From NCBI GenBank assembly GCA_011522905.1, contig WTIB01000058.1:1-7196 (forward strand): a stretch of 7,196 bases of DNA, written 5' to 3'. The DNA is from Crocinitomicaceae bacterium. GTDB taxonomy: Bacteria; Bacteroidota; Bacteroidia; Flavobacteriales_D; Crocinitomicaceae. The notes below the pieces were generated by a model. The model was not told where the DNA came from. It made no database searches and worked only from the letters and a program-made list of their open reading frames with translations. The stretch's first letter is position 1; the number at the start of each line of letters is the position of its first letter. Below, piece after piece: positions 1 to 6,261 of this stretch. The translations under genes and the position numbers were made by a program.

Positions 1-212
1 GTTAAACCACATTTTGAGGCAGTATTCACGACCATGATTTTCTTTCCTTTTAGGGATGAGAAATCAAACTCGTCACCATTTATATTTTCAACCTTGAATT
101 CGTGAATTGACATTTTTTTAATTTTTAAGGATTCATTATTTGCATTTTGCATCTTATTTAATGAAAATAAGGCAATCAACAGGAGCGGGATTAGTGATAA
201 AAATTTATTCAT
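1..212 (-). CDS. Exported glutathione peroxidase-like thiol peroxidase (N-terminal part, cut by window edge)
   Basis: I read this partial gene by translating the minus strand from the ATG at 212-210; 70 complete codons are visible before the window ends. Residues 1-22 (MNKFLSLIPLLLIALFSLNK...) form a short basic start followed by a hydrophobic stretch, as in a signal peptide or signal anchor, with no lipobox cysteine. Residues 35-70 match the start of the glutathione peroxidase fold: IHEFKVENINGDEFDFSSLKGKK, then VVNTASKCGL. C68 is the position of the peroxidatic Cys (Sec in some animal enzymes) and is encoded by TGT. The family reduces H2O2 or organic hydroperoxides, in bacteria usually with thioredoxin rather than glutathione. 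The leader suggests action outside the cytoplasm. An internal ATG at 113-111 (M34) would give a cytosolic form beginning MSIHEFKV. The Gln, Trp and Asn of the catalytic tetrad lie outside the window. Family call fairly sure; electron donor unknown. Confidence 0.85.
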   Translation of the reverse strand, partial: MNKFLSLIPLLLIALFSLNKMQNANNESLKIKKMSIHEFKVENINGDEFDFSSLKGKKIMVVNTASKCGL

Positions 213-289
213 AAAAACGTAACATAAATATCACTAATTTGTTTTAATAATGGAACATTTTTTGCAAATAAACGATATAATCTTTTAGC
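213..289. promoter_or_regulatory. Divergent intergenic region between the peroxidase and OmpA-like genes
   Basis: These 77 AT-rich bases separate two genes transcribed away from each other, so both promoters are expected here. No perfect TAnnTTTG element is present for either gene, unlike the other gene heads in this window. Near matches are TACGTTTT on the minus strand directly before the peroxidase ATG, and a TATAAT at 276-281 on the plus strand, 8 bases before the GTG start of the OmpA-like gene. Neither has a well spaced TTG partner. The region function is inferred from gene orientation; the elements are only suggestive. Confidence 0.35.
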
Positions 290-1153
290 GTGAGGAATAC
301 CATTTATTCGATATTGACCCTTTCTTTTATTTGCATACAATACATGCAAGCCATGCATGCTCAAACTAAATTTTCAGGGACATGGAAAGGTTTTGAGATT
401 TCGGATTCTTCAAACAGTACTTCAAATGAAGTATATTTCATGGAAATGGTCATCATCAATGGACTTCTTGAAGGAAAAATGAGAGTTGAGGAGGATCATA
501 AAATTGTTAAGATTTTTGATATTACCGGTACAAAAAAACACATCGATTTTAAAATAAATCAAAAACGTCTCCTGCAATCATCACTCAAACAAAAGACCTC
601 AACCCTTAATGCATTTTCATTCGTCTACAATCTAGATCGAGGCTATCTTGAAGGTTTTAAAGATGGTGATACATTAAACAAAAGAATTATACTATTTAAA
701 TCCAAATTTGATTTGAATTATAAACTCAGACCATCAAAAAATAAAAATTGGATAAGTTCATTGATGCGTGATTATCACAACGGTCTATCCGCTCCTATGA
801 AACGAATTGAAGAGCTTAAGAATTTCAGCTTCGAACCTATTTATTTTGATTATGACAAATTCAATATCAAGGAAGAGTACCATTCACAATTAAACGAAAT
901 CAAAAAGATTATTCTCAGTCATTCTGACCTCCGTATCTTGGTAATAGGGCACACAGATTCTGATGGTTCAAATGCCTACAATGACGTGCTGTCAAAAAAA
1001 AGAGCTGAATCAATTATAAAATTCTTTACAACCAAGGGCTTAAGAAGAGACAGAATCGTTATTGATTTCAAGGGGGAAACGGATCCAGTCGATAGTAATG
1101 CCACTGCTGAAGGAAAAAGCAAAAACAGAAGAGTCGATTTCAAATTTATCTAA
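290..1153 (+). CDS. Secreted protein with N-terminal beta-rich domain and C-terminal OmpA-family peptidoglycan-binding domain
   Basis: The product is 287 residues. Residues 1-24 look like a Sec signal peptide (basic start, hydrophobic ILTLSFICI, then AMHA before Q25). This fixes the start at the GTG codon, because the next Met (M19) would lose the hydrophobic core and a stop codon lies in frame just upstream (278-280). Residues 25-140 alternate hydrophobic and polar residues and include GTWKGFEI and repeated LEGK/LEGF turns, suggesting a small beta-barrel or lipocalin-like domain; I cannot assign its family. Residues 180-287 are an OmpA/MotB domain: IYFDYDKFNI, GHTDSDGSNAYN, LSKKRA and KNRRVDF, with D223 and R281 at the usual diaminopimelate-binding positions. 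The likely role is anchoring to peptidoglycan in the periplasm. It has no N-terminal outer-membrane barrel of the E. coli OmpA type. Its TAA stop overlaps the valS stop on the other strand. Confidence 0.85.
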   Translation: MRNTIYSILTLSFICIQYMQAMHAQTKFSGTWKGFEISDSSNSTSNEVYFMEMVIINGLLEGKMRVEEDHKIVKIFDITGTKKHIDFKINQKRLLQSSLKQKTSTLNAFSFVYNLDRGYLEGFKDGDTLNKRIILFKSKFDLNYKLRPSKNKNWISSLMRDYHNGLSAPMKRIEELKNFSFEPIYFDYDKFNIKEEYHSQLNEIKKIILSHSDLRILVIGHTDSDGSNAYNDVLSKKRAESIIKFFTTKGLRRDRIVIDFKGETDPVDSNATAEGKSKNRRVDFKFI

Positions 1154-3771
1154 ACCAAGGTATTTAGCTTTTCCTCTAACAAAGCAATTTTAGTGAGTGC
1201 GTCCGATTCTTTTTTTCGCTCCATGTCCACTATGTTTTTCGGAGCAGAATTTACAAAACGCTCATTTGAAAGTTTCTTTTGAACACTTGTTAAAAATCCA
1301 CGTGAATAATCAAGTTCTTGTTCTATTTTTTGTCTTTCTGCCTCAACATCTATCGAATCTCCAAATGGAACAAAAAACTCAACGCCGGAAACAATAAATC
1401 CATTTGAATTATTGATTTTCTTTTCTGTGCTTTCGAATAGAGATAAATTCGCCATTTTTTGAATCACAGCATCATGCGACTCATTTCTATTAAAATCATT
1501 TGCATAAAACAGCTCAAGCTTCACTTTTGAGGCTATATTTTGTTCTTTTCGCACATTTCTAACGTTCGAAATCACCTCCATAGACAACTCAAAATCCTTT
1601 AATTCCTTATCGTCATATCCCCTAAATTCTGGCCAATCGGAAACTACCAGATCCATATCTTTTTTGGAAATCAAATGCCACAATTCCTCACTTACAAAAG
1701 GCATGAAAGGATGAAGCATTTTTAATATGGTATCAAAAAATGCTTTCGTTTGACTCAATGTATTTTGATCAATGGGTTGCTTATAACCAGGTTTAACGAT
1801 TTCAAGATACCACGAACAGAAATCGTCCCAGACCAATTTATAAGTTGCCATTAAGGCCTCAGAAATACGATACTGATCGTACATTAGGTCAATTTCTTCA
1901 AGGGTTTTTTGAAGCTTATTTTCAAACCATTGAATAGCGACTATGGACGATTCTGGTTGCTCCATATCTCTAACATCCCAATTGGATACCAATCTAAACG
2001 CATTCCATATTTTATTTGCAAAATTTCGACCCTGTTCACATTGAGAAGTATCAAATGGAAGATCATTTCCTGCAGGAGAACTGATTAAAATACCAACGCG
2101 AACCCCATCCGCTCCATATTTATGAATCAATTCAATCGGATCAGGTGAATTTCCTAATGATTTTGACATTTTCCGACCGAGCTTATCCCTGACAATTCCT
2201 GTGAAATAGACATTTTTAAAAGGAAGTTCATCTAAATATTCATAACCAGCAATAATCATTCTTGCCACCCAAAAGAACATAATCTCTGGAGCAGTTACTA
2301 AGTCATTTGTCGGATAATAATATTTTATTTCTTCATTATCAGGTCTTGTGAGACCATTAAAAACAGATATCGGCCAAAGCCAGCTTGAGAACCAAGTATC
2401 TAATACATCCTCATCTTGCCATAAATCAGATGCTGACAATTCTTTTTTCGACTTTTTTATTGCAAGATCTAATGCCTGGTCAATATTTTCAGCTACAACA
2501 AAATCATTTGCTCCTTTTCCAAAATAATATGCAGGAATACGGTGCCCCCACCAAAGCTGTCTCGAAATACACCAATCCTTAATGTTTTCCATCCAATGTC
2601 GATAGGTGTTTTTGAATTTTTCAGGATGAAATTTTATGTTTCCATTAATAACGTTGTCTAATGCAGGCTTTGACATTTCCTGCATGTTCACAAACCATTG
2701 CAAAGACAATTTAGGTTCGATAATGGCGTTTGTTCTCTCTGAAAAACCAACCTTATTTTGATGGTCCTCAACCTTTACCAAATAACCTTTTTCATTTAGC
2801 TCATTTTCAATATTCTTTCTTACCTCAAATCGGTCCTGACCTTCATAATGCAAGCCAAAACCGTTTAAAGTTCCATTGTCATTAAAAACATTCAAACTTT
2901 CCAGGTTATGCTTAACACCGATTTCATAATCATTGATATCGTGCGCGGGTGTTACCTTTAAACATCCTGTTCCAAATTCGGAGTCCACGTAATCATCACA
3001 AACAACAGGAACTTTGCGATTACAAATAGGCACTAGAATTTCCTTTCCGTGAAGCTGTTTATACCTTTCGTCATTTGGATTCACACATATAGCAGTATCT
3101 CCAAAAATGGTTTCTGGCCTCGTCGTTGCAATTGTTAGCCATTGATCATCAGAATCTACAACCTTGTAACGAATATAAAATAGCTTAGAGTTCACCTCCT
3201 TGTGTACCACCTCTTCATCTGAAACAGCGGTTAATGCCTCTGGATCCCAATTCACCATACGTACACCTCGGTATATTTTTCCTTTGTTGAAAAGATCTAT
3301 AAATACCGATTTAACAGATTTTGAATATTCCTCATCCATCGTGAAATGAGTGCGGTCCCAATCACATGACGCACCTAGTTTTTTGAGCTGTTCTAAGATA
3401 ATCCCTCCGTGCTTTTCTTTCCATTCAAAAGCATGTTCGAGGAATTCGTCTCGAGACAAATCTGATTTCTTTAAACCTTCACTTCTCAATTTCTGAACAA
3501 CTTTAGCCTCTGTTGCAATTGAAGCATGGTCTGTTCCTGGAACCCAACAAGCATTTTTTCCTTGCATTCGGGCTCTGCGAATAAGTACGTCTTGAATCGT
3601 ATTATTTAACATATGTCCCATATGAAGAACCCCAGTAACATTGGGTGGAGGAATCACGATGGTAAAGGACTCCCGATCATCAGGAGTAGAATTAAAATAT
3701 CCTTTTTCTAACCAATGCTTATACCATTTATCTTCAGCAATTTTAGGATCATATGTTTTCGCAATGCTCAT
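1150..3771 (-). CDS. valS: Valyl-tRNA synthetase
   Basis: Cytosolic class Ia aminoacyl-tRNA synthetase that charges tRNA-Val with valine using ATP. The 873-residue length is normal for bacterial ValRS. The Rossmann-fold signature is PPPNVTGVLHMGH, with the HIGH motif as HMGH at 50-53. The KMSKS loop is intact at 534-538 (GRKMSKSLGNS). The CP1 editing domain, which removes mischarged threonine, is present with TTRPET at 217-222 and the PAHD segment at 275-278. WCISRQLWWGHRIP at 400-413 is a conserved part of the catalytic core. The anticodon-binding helices follow, and residues from about 805 to 873 form the C-terminal coiled-coil arm typical of ValRS. The ATG at 3771-3769 gives the usual N-terminus. 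A TAnnTTTG -7 element lies just upstream. The stop codon shares bases with the stop of the convergent OmpA-like gene. I see no frameshift or lost catalytic residue. Confidence 0.98.
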   Translation of the reverse strand: MSIAKTYDPKIAEDKWYKHWLEKGYFNSTPDDRESFTIVIPPPNVTGVLHMGHMLNNTIQDVLIRRARMQGKNACWVPGTDHASIATEAKVVQKLRSEGLKKSDLSRDEFLEHAFEWKEKHGGIILEQLKKLGASCDWDRTHFTMDEEYSKSVKSVFIDLFNKGKIYRGVRMVNWDPEALTAVSDEEVVHKEVNSKLFYIRYKVVDSDDQWLTIATTRPETIFGDTAICVNPNDERYKQLHGKEILVPICNRKVPVVCDDYVDSEFGTGCLKVTPAHDINDYEIGVKHNLESLNVFNDNGTLNGFGLHYEGQDRFEVRKNIENELNEKGYLVKVEDHQNKVGFSERTNAIIEPKLSLQWFVNMQEMSKPALDNVINGNIKFHPEKFKNTYRHWMENIKDWCISRQLWWGHRIPAYYFGKGANDFVVAENIDQALDLAIKKSKKELSASDLWQDEDVLDTWFSSWLWPISVFNGLTRPDNEEIKYYYPTNDLVTAPEIMFFWVARMIIAGYEYLDELPFKNVYFTGIVRDKLGRKMSKSLGNSPDPIELIHKYGADGVRVGILISSPAGNDLPFDTSQCEQGRNFANKIWNAFRLVSNWDVRDMEQPESSIVAIQWFENKLQKTLEEIDLMYDQYRISEALMATYKLVWDDFCSWYLEIVKPGYKQPIDQNTLSQTKAFFDTILKMLHPFMPFVSEELWHLISKKDMDLVVSDWPEFRGYDDKELKDFELSMEVISNVRNVRKEQNIASKVKLELFYANDFNRNESHDAVIQKMANLSLFESTEKKINNSNGFIVSGVEFFVPFGDSIDVEAERQKIEQELDYSRGFLTSVQKKLSNERFVNSAPKNIVDMERKKESDALTKIALLEEKLNTLV

Positions 3772-3787
3772 TCAATAATTTTAGCGA

Positions 3788-3795
3788 CAAATTTA
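3788..3795 (-). promoter_or_regulatory. Probable valS promoter, -7 element TAAATTTG
   Basis: Read on the minus strand, TAAATTTG matches the Bacteroidota -7 consensus TAnnTTTG exactly and ends 16 bases before the valS ATG. Transcription would start about 5-7 bases downstream, giving a leader of roughly 10 bases. No exact TTG is found at the expected -33 distance, so the upstream half is weak. With this promoter valS need not depend on read-through from the NUDIX gene. Confidence 0.5.
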
Positions 3796-3796
3796 C

Positions 3797-3840
3797 AAAA
3801 ACCTTGAGTAATAAGAAGCGCTTTGGCTTTATTTATCAAG
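3797..3840 (-). terminator. Weak candidate terminator at the end of the NUDIX gene
   Basis: On the minus strand, CTTGA (3840-3836), which covers the last sense codons of the NUDIX gene, can pair with TCAAG (3807-3803). TAA next to it can pair with TTA past a one-base bulge. A small AAGC/GCTT hairpin can form inside the loop, and a run of five T follows at 3801-3797. The main stem is short, AT-rich and has a long loop, so termination would be poor or partial; this may be chance. Confidence 0.25.
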
Positions 3841-4428
3841 AATAAAATCTTTTAATAAATTGGCAATTAAAGGATAGGCAGATACCATATATTTTCCCAA
3901 TTCCTCAATCGGAACCCATCGACAATCAATAATATCTTCCTCTTCTTGAGGGGTGAGTTTTCCAGAATAAGTACTTTCCATCTTAAACCAATAGGTCTTT
4001 TTTAAAATACTTTGACTCCCATACTCGTAAACATGATAAGTAGGATTCAATTCCTGAATAATACTCAAATCATTGTTTAGTCCACATTCCTCCTGAACTT
4101 CACGCATTGCGCATTCATTTGGATTTTCTCCAATTTCGAGTTTGCCTTTAGGCAGGTCCCAATAGCCAAACCGATTAATCAAAAGTATTTTTCCAGAATT
4201 TTTCACAATACCTCCAGCTGCCATGATATGCTCAAATGATTGAAACATATTCTTGAAATCCCTATTCAGCTGACTTGTGGTAAATTGAATTTGTCCATTT
4301 TTTGTGATTTCCATAAAGTGTTTGAAACTCAATATAGGTACCACGACAGCTACCGGAATATCTTTTTTTGCTGATTGCTTGATCTCAAGCACGGATTTAT
4401 CACTAAAAACTTTATACTTTTGCGTCAT
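3829..4428 (-). CDS. NUDIX hydrolase with an extra N-terminal domain
   Basis: The product is 199 residues from the ATG at 4428-4426. A TTG four codons upstream is a less likely start and lies inside pyrE. The Nudix box is complete at residues 95-117 and fits GX5EX7REUXEEXGU exactly (G95, E101, R109-E110, E113-E114, G116), so the metal-binding site for cutting nucleoside-diphosphate-linked (X) substrates is intact. Around it are the family strands AAGGIVKNSGKILLINR, YWDLPKGK and TYHVYEYG...KKTYWFKM. Residues 1-66 (starting MTQKYKVFSDKSVLEIKQ) precede the Nudix fold. I recall a similar YKVF-type N-terminal segment in NUDIX proteins beside pyrE in Flavobacteriia, but its function is not known to me. 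The substrate cannot be told from sequence; the divergent pyrE neighbour makes a nucleotide or phosphoribosyl compound a reasonable guess only. Its start codon shares two bases with that of pyrE. Confidence 0.93.
   Translation of the reverse strand: MTQKYKVFSDKSVLEIKQSAKKDIPVAVVVPILSFKHFMEITKNGQIQFTTSQLNRDFKNMFQSFEHIMAAGGIVKNSGKILLINRFGYWDLPKGKLEIGENPNECAMREVQEECGLNNDLSIIQELNPTYHVYEYGSQSILKKTYWFKMESTYSGKLTPQEEEDIIDCRWVPIEELGKYMVSAYPLIANLLKDFILDK
4415..4422 (+). promoter_or_regulatory. Probable pyrE promoter, -7 element TACTTTTG, inside the NUDIX gene
   Basis: TACTTTTG matches TAnnTTTG exactly and ends only 4 bases before the pyrE ATG at 4427. With the usual placement of this element, transcription would begin at or within a few bases of the ATG, so the pyrE mRNA may be leaderless. 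The element overlaps NUDIX codons 3-5. No exact TTG is seen at -33. Confidence 0.45.
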
Positions 4429-5068
4429 GATTAATGACAAAGATAGGGCCTTAAAAATTGCTGAACTACTCTTACAAGTGAAAGCTGTAAAACTTCAGCC
4501 CAATGAGCCATTTACTTGGGCGTCGGGGATGAAGTCACCCATCTATTGTGACAATAGAATTACATTGTCCCATCCCAAAGTACGAACCCACATAAGACAA
4601 ATGATGTCAGAGGCAGTCATTGAGAATTTTGGTAAACCGGATGTCATTGTTGGCGTAGCAACAGGAGCTATAGCTATTGGTGTTCTCGTAGCCCAAGAGC
4701 TAGGACTACCATTCATTTACGTGAGAAGTTCTGCTAAGGGTCACGGTAGGCAAAATCTAATTGAAGGTGCTTTTGAAGCTGGACAAGAAGCTGTTGTTAT
4801 TGAAGATTTGATTTCGACAGGTGGAAGTAGTTTAAAAGCTGTCGACTCATTGAGAGAGGCAGGCATCAAAGTAAAAGGATTAACGGCAATATTTACATAC
4901 GGATTCGAAAGTGCCGTAAGTAATTTTAATAATGCAGAATGTGCATACACCACACTAACTGATTACACTACCCTATTAGAGAAGGCGTTAGCTTCAAACT
5001 ATATTGAGAAAAAACAGCTGACACTTCTTCGTGAATGGAGAATGAATCCCGAAAACTGGCAAAAATAA
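4427..5068 (+). CDS. pyrE: Orotate phosphoribosyltransferase
   Basis: Cytosolic enzyme of de novo pyrimidine synthesis that joins orotate and PRPP to form orotidine 5'-monophosphate and pyrophosphate. The product is 213 residues, normal for bacterial PyrE. The orotate-side segment FTWASGMKSPIYCDNR is at 29-44. The mobile catalytic loop is at 100-114 (RSSAKGHGRQNLIEG, with K104, H106 and R108). The PRPP-binding signature VVIEDLISTGGSS is at 123-135, with the acidic pair E126-D127. I chose the ATG at 4427 because family members start a short distance before this ALKIAELLLQ helix; the reading frame stays open 41 codons further upstream, but that extension is only the antisense of the NUDIX gene. 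The SRPBCC gene begins 2 bases after the stop, so the two form an operon. No attenuator or leader fits in the space before pyrE, so control by a transcribed leader is unlikely here. Confidence 0.97.
   Translation: MINDKDRALKIAELLLQVKAVKLQPNEPFTWASGMKSPIYCDNRITLSHPKVRTHIRQMMSEAVIENFGKPDVIVGVATGAIAIGVLVAQELGLPFIYVRSSAKGHGRQNLIEGAFEAGQEAVVIEDLISTGGSSLKAVDSLREAGIKVKGLTAIFTYGFESAVSNFNNAECAYTTLTDYTTLLEKALASNYIEKKQLTLLREWRMNPENWQK
4438..4445 (-). promoter_or_regulatory. Probable NUDIX promoter, -7 element TATCTTTG, inside pyrE
   Basis: On the minus strand TATCTTTG matches TAnnTTTG exactly and ends 9 bases before the NUDIX ATG. It lies within pyrE codons 4-7. A TTC, one base off TTG, sits 17 bases upstream. 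The predicted transcript would have a leader of about 5 bases. Confidence 0.45.
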
Positions 5069-5070
5069 TT

Positions 5071-5469
5071 ATGATACTAACTGGAGAAAAAATAATCGTC
5101 AATTCAAATGTGCAAAACATTGAATCATTTTTGATTGATTCGAATAACATAGAAAAATTACTGCCCACTGATAAGGTTTCCAACTTTGAATCTGATCAGA
5201 GCGCTTGTTCTTTTAAGGTTCAAGGAGGCATTACCATTTCATTGGTACAAGATGGTAAAGAAAATGGAAAAATATATCTTAAATCAGGAGAGAAATCACC
5301 TTTTCCATTTAAACTCACGATCCATTTGAGTCCAATTGAAGAAGAAAAAACAGAGGGCTATATTGAATTTGATGGTGAGGTAAATGCTTTTTTAAAAATG
5401 ATGGTGGAAAAACCTCTTTTAAACCTGTTCAATTATATGGCGAACAAATTAAGCCAGCAATTCTCATAA
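5071..5469 (+). CDS. SRPBCC (START/Bet v1-like) family protein
   Basis: Small soluble protein of 132 residues whose pattern fits the SRPBCC ligand-binding fold. A first strand (GEKIIVNS) leads into a helix, NIESFLIDSNNIEKLLPTDKV (residues 17-36), resembling the 'F L x D x x N F E K L M P' segment of the polyketide-cyclase/START-like group. Antiparallel strands follow (SFKVQG, TISLVQDG, FKLTIHLSPIE, EGYIEFDGE), then a long C-terminal helix from about 105 containing MMVEKPLLNLFNYMANKL. The fold usually encloses a hydrophobic ligand; no catalytic residues can be named. I chose the ATG at 5071, 2 bases after the pyrE stop, because family members begin close to this first strand. The ATG at 5035 in the same frame would overlap pyrE and add 12 residues that look unlike the family. 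Pairing with pyrE is common in Flavobacteriia as I recall it, but the role is unknown. Its 3' end overlaps birA by 6 bases. Confidence 0.85.
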   Translation: MILTGEKIIVNSNVQNIESFLIDSNNIEKLLPTDKVSNFESDQSACSFKVQGGITISLVQDGKENGKIYLKSGEKSPFPFKLTIHLSPIEEEKTEGYIEFDGEVNAFLKMMVEKPLLNLFNYMANKLSQQFS

Positions 5470-6207
5470 GAATTGAATCTCTTTGTTCTGAAATAATAAT
5501 TGTTTGCCATCAACTTCCAATATAAGTCTGCCAATATCATCTACACCGGATAGATAAGCTTCAAAGGGACCCGAATCTTTCTTAAAATTGCTAAGCTCAC
5601 CAAGACCATTTAGGGAATCAAGATATTTTTGTTTGAGGGCATCATGCTTCAATGAAAACAGAAGGTGTTCATTTTCACTCAAACAAAAAATAAAATCATC
5701 TAGTAAATCGACAATAGTATAATCAAGCGAGGTATGTAATTTCATACTTGTGGCATTCAATTCATTAAAATCAGTTTGATTCACATTAATTCCAACACCG
5801 ATTATGGAATATTTTAAAGCCGATCCAACAAACTTATTTTCAATTAATATTCCAGACACTTTTTTTCGGTCAATCAAAATGTCATTAGGCCACTTAATTT
5901 GAGCATTCAGATTTTTTCTATTCAGAAAATCAATGATGCATATGGATACATACCAATTTATACAAATGGGATTTATCTTGTGCAGTTCCTTAGATGACAA
6001 AACGAGCGAGAAAAGTAAATTCAAATGAGGATCAGACTGCCATAATGAGCCTTGCTGACCCCTGCCATTCGATTGATTCTCTGCCATAATTACCGAACCA
6101 TGTCCGATAGAGCCATCATTTACGAGTTTGGCAGCAAAATTGTTGGTTGAATCTACATCTGACAGGATGATTTTTTGAGAACCGATTTTTGAACGCATAT
6201 GCTCCAT
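5464..6207 (-). CDS. birA: Biotin--[acetyl-CoA-carboxylase] ligase (monofunctional)
   Basis: Cytosolic enzyme that makes biotinyl-AMP and transfers biotin to the carrier lysine of acetyl-CoA carboxylase and related enzymes. In 247 residues it holds the class II ligase core: DSTNNFA at 19-25, the adenylate-binding loop GRGQQGSLW at 48-56, KWPNDI at 105-110, KVSGILIE at 116-123 and GVGINVNQ at 137-144. The SH3-like C-terminal domain ends in GRLILEVDGKQLLFQNKEIQFL. There is no N-terminal winged helix, so it is the non-repressor type common in Bacteroidota and will not regulate biotin genes as E. coli BirA does. The reading frame extends to a TTG at 6222, but that TTG is the end of a likely -7 element. 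I prefer the ATG at 6207; the ATG at 6198 (MRSKIGSQ) is nearly as likely, with a GGAG just before it. The symbol follows common use; bplA or bpl would also serve. Confidence 0.95.
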   Translation of the reverse strand: MEHMRSKIGSQKIILSDVDSTNNFAAKLVNDGSIGHGSVIMAENQSNGRGQQGSLWQSDPHLNLLFSLVLSSKELHKINPICINWYVSICIIDFLNRKNLNAQIKWPNDILIDRKKVSGILIENKFVGSALKYSIIGVGINVNQTDFNELNATSMKLHTSLDYTIVDLLDDFIFCLSENEHLLFSLKHDALKQKYLDSLNGLGELSNFKKDSGPFEAYLSGVDDIGRLILEVDGKQLLFQNKEIQFL

Positions 6208-6219
6208 TGAATTTCGTTT

Positions 6220-6227
6220 CAAAATTA
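6220..6227 (-). promoter_or_regulatory. Probable birA promoter, -7 element TAATTTTG
   Basis: On the minus strand TAATTTTG matches TAnnTTTG exactly and ends 12 bases before the ATG at 6207. It overlaps the alternative TTG start at 6222, which supports translation beginning at 6207 or 6198. No exact TTG is found at the -33 distance. Confidence 0.5.
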
Positions 6228-6239
6228 AAATTAATCAGT

Positions 6240-6247
6240 TAGCTTTG
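6240..6247 (+). promoter_or_regulatory. Probable rsfS-ftsH promoter, -7 element TAGCTTTG
   Basis: TAGCTTTG matches TAnnTTTG exactly and ends 14 bases before the rsfS ATG, implying a leader of about 8-10 bases. The -33 position would fall on the birA -7 element; only a weak GTTTC is present there. The next gene, ftsH, probably shares this transcript. Confidence 0.5.
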
Positions 6248-6261
6248 TATTATCGTAATTT

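Noticed and set aside
250..288. A 12-codon open frame (ATG at 250, TAG at 286-288) just before the OmpA-like gene, as a possible leader peptide
   Set aside because: No ribosome-binding site, no run of regulatory codons and no attenuator structure; an ORF this short is expected by chance in AT-rich DNA.
1197..1397. Plus-strand open frame of 66 codons inside valS
   Set aside because: It lies wholly antisense to the conserved valS coding sequence and its product has no recognisable feature.
2385..2582. Plus-strand open frame of 65 codons inside valS
   Set aside because: Antisense shadow of the valS catalytic region; no domain, promoter or start signal.
4304..4426. N-terminal extension of pyrE by 41 codons from a GTG
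   Set aside because: The extension is the antisense of the NUDIX N-terminal region, and the ATG at 4427 matches the family start.
4741..4953. Minus-strand open frame of 70 codons within pyrE
   Set aside because: Antisense to the catalytic loop and PRPP-binding region of pyrE; no independent support.
5035..5070. Upstream ATG for the SRPBCC gene, overlapping the end of pyrE
   Set aside because: It adds 12 residues not typical of the family; the ATG at 5071 sits 2 bp after the pyrE stop, as expected for an operon.
4968..5183. Minus-strand open frame of 71 codons across the pyrE/SRPBCC junction
   Set aside because: Shadow of two well-supported genes on the other strand; low-complexity product.
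5624..5631. TATTTTTG, an exact match to TAnnTTTG on the plus strand inside birA
   Set aside because: It is mid-gene, antisense, and no plus-strand gene starts nearby; kept only as a reminder that the motif also occurs by chance.
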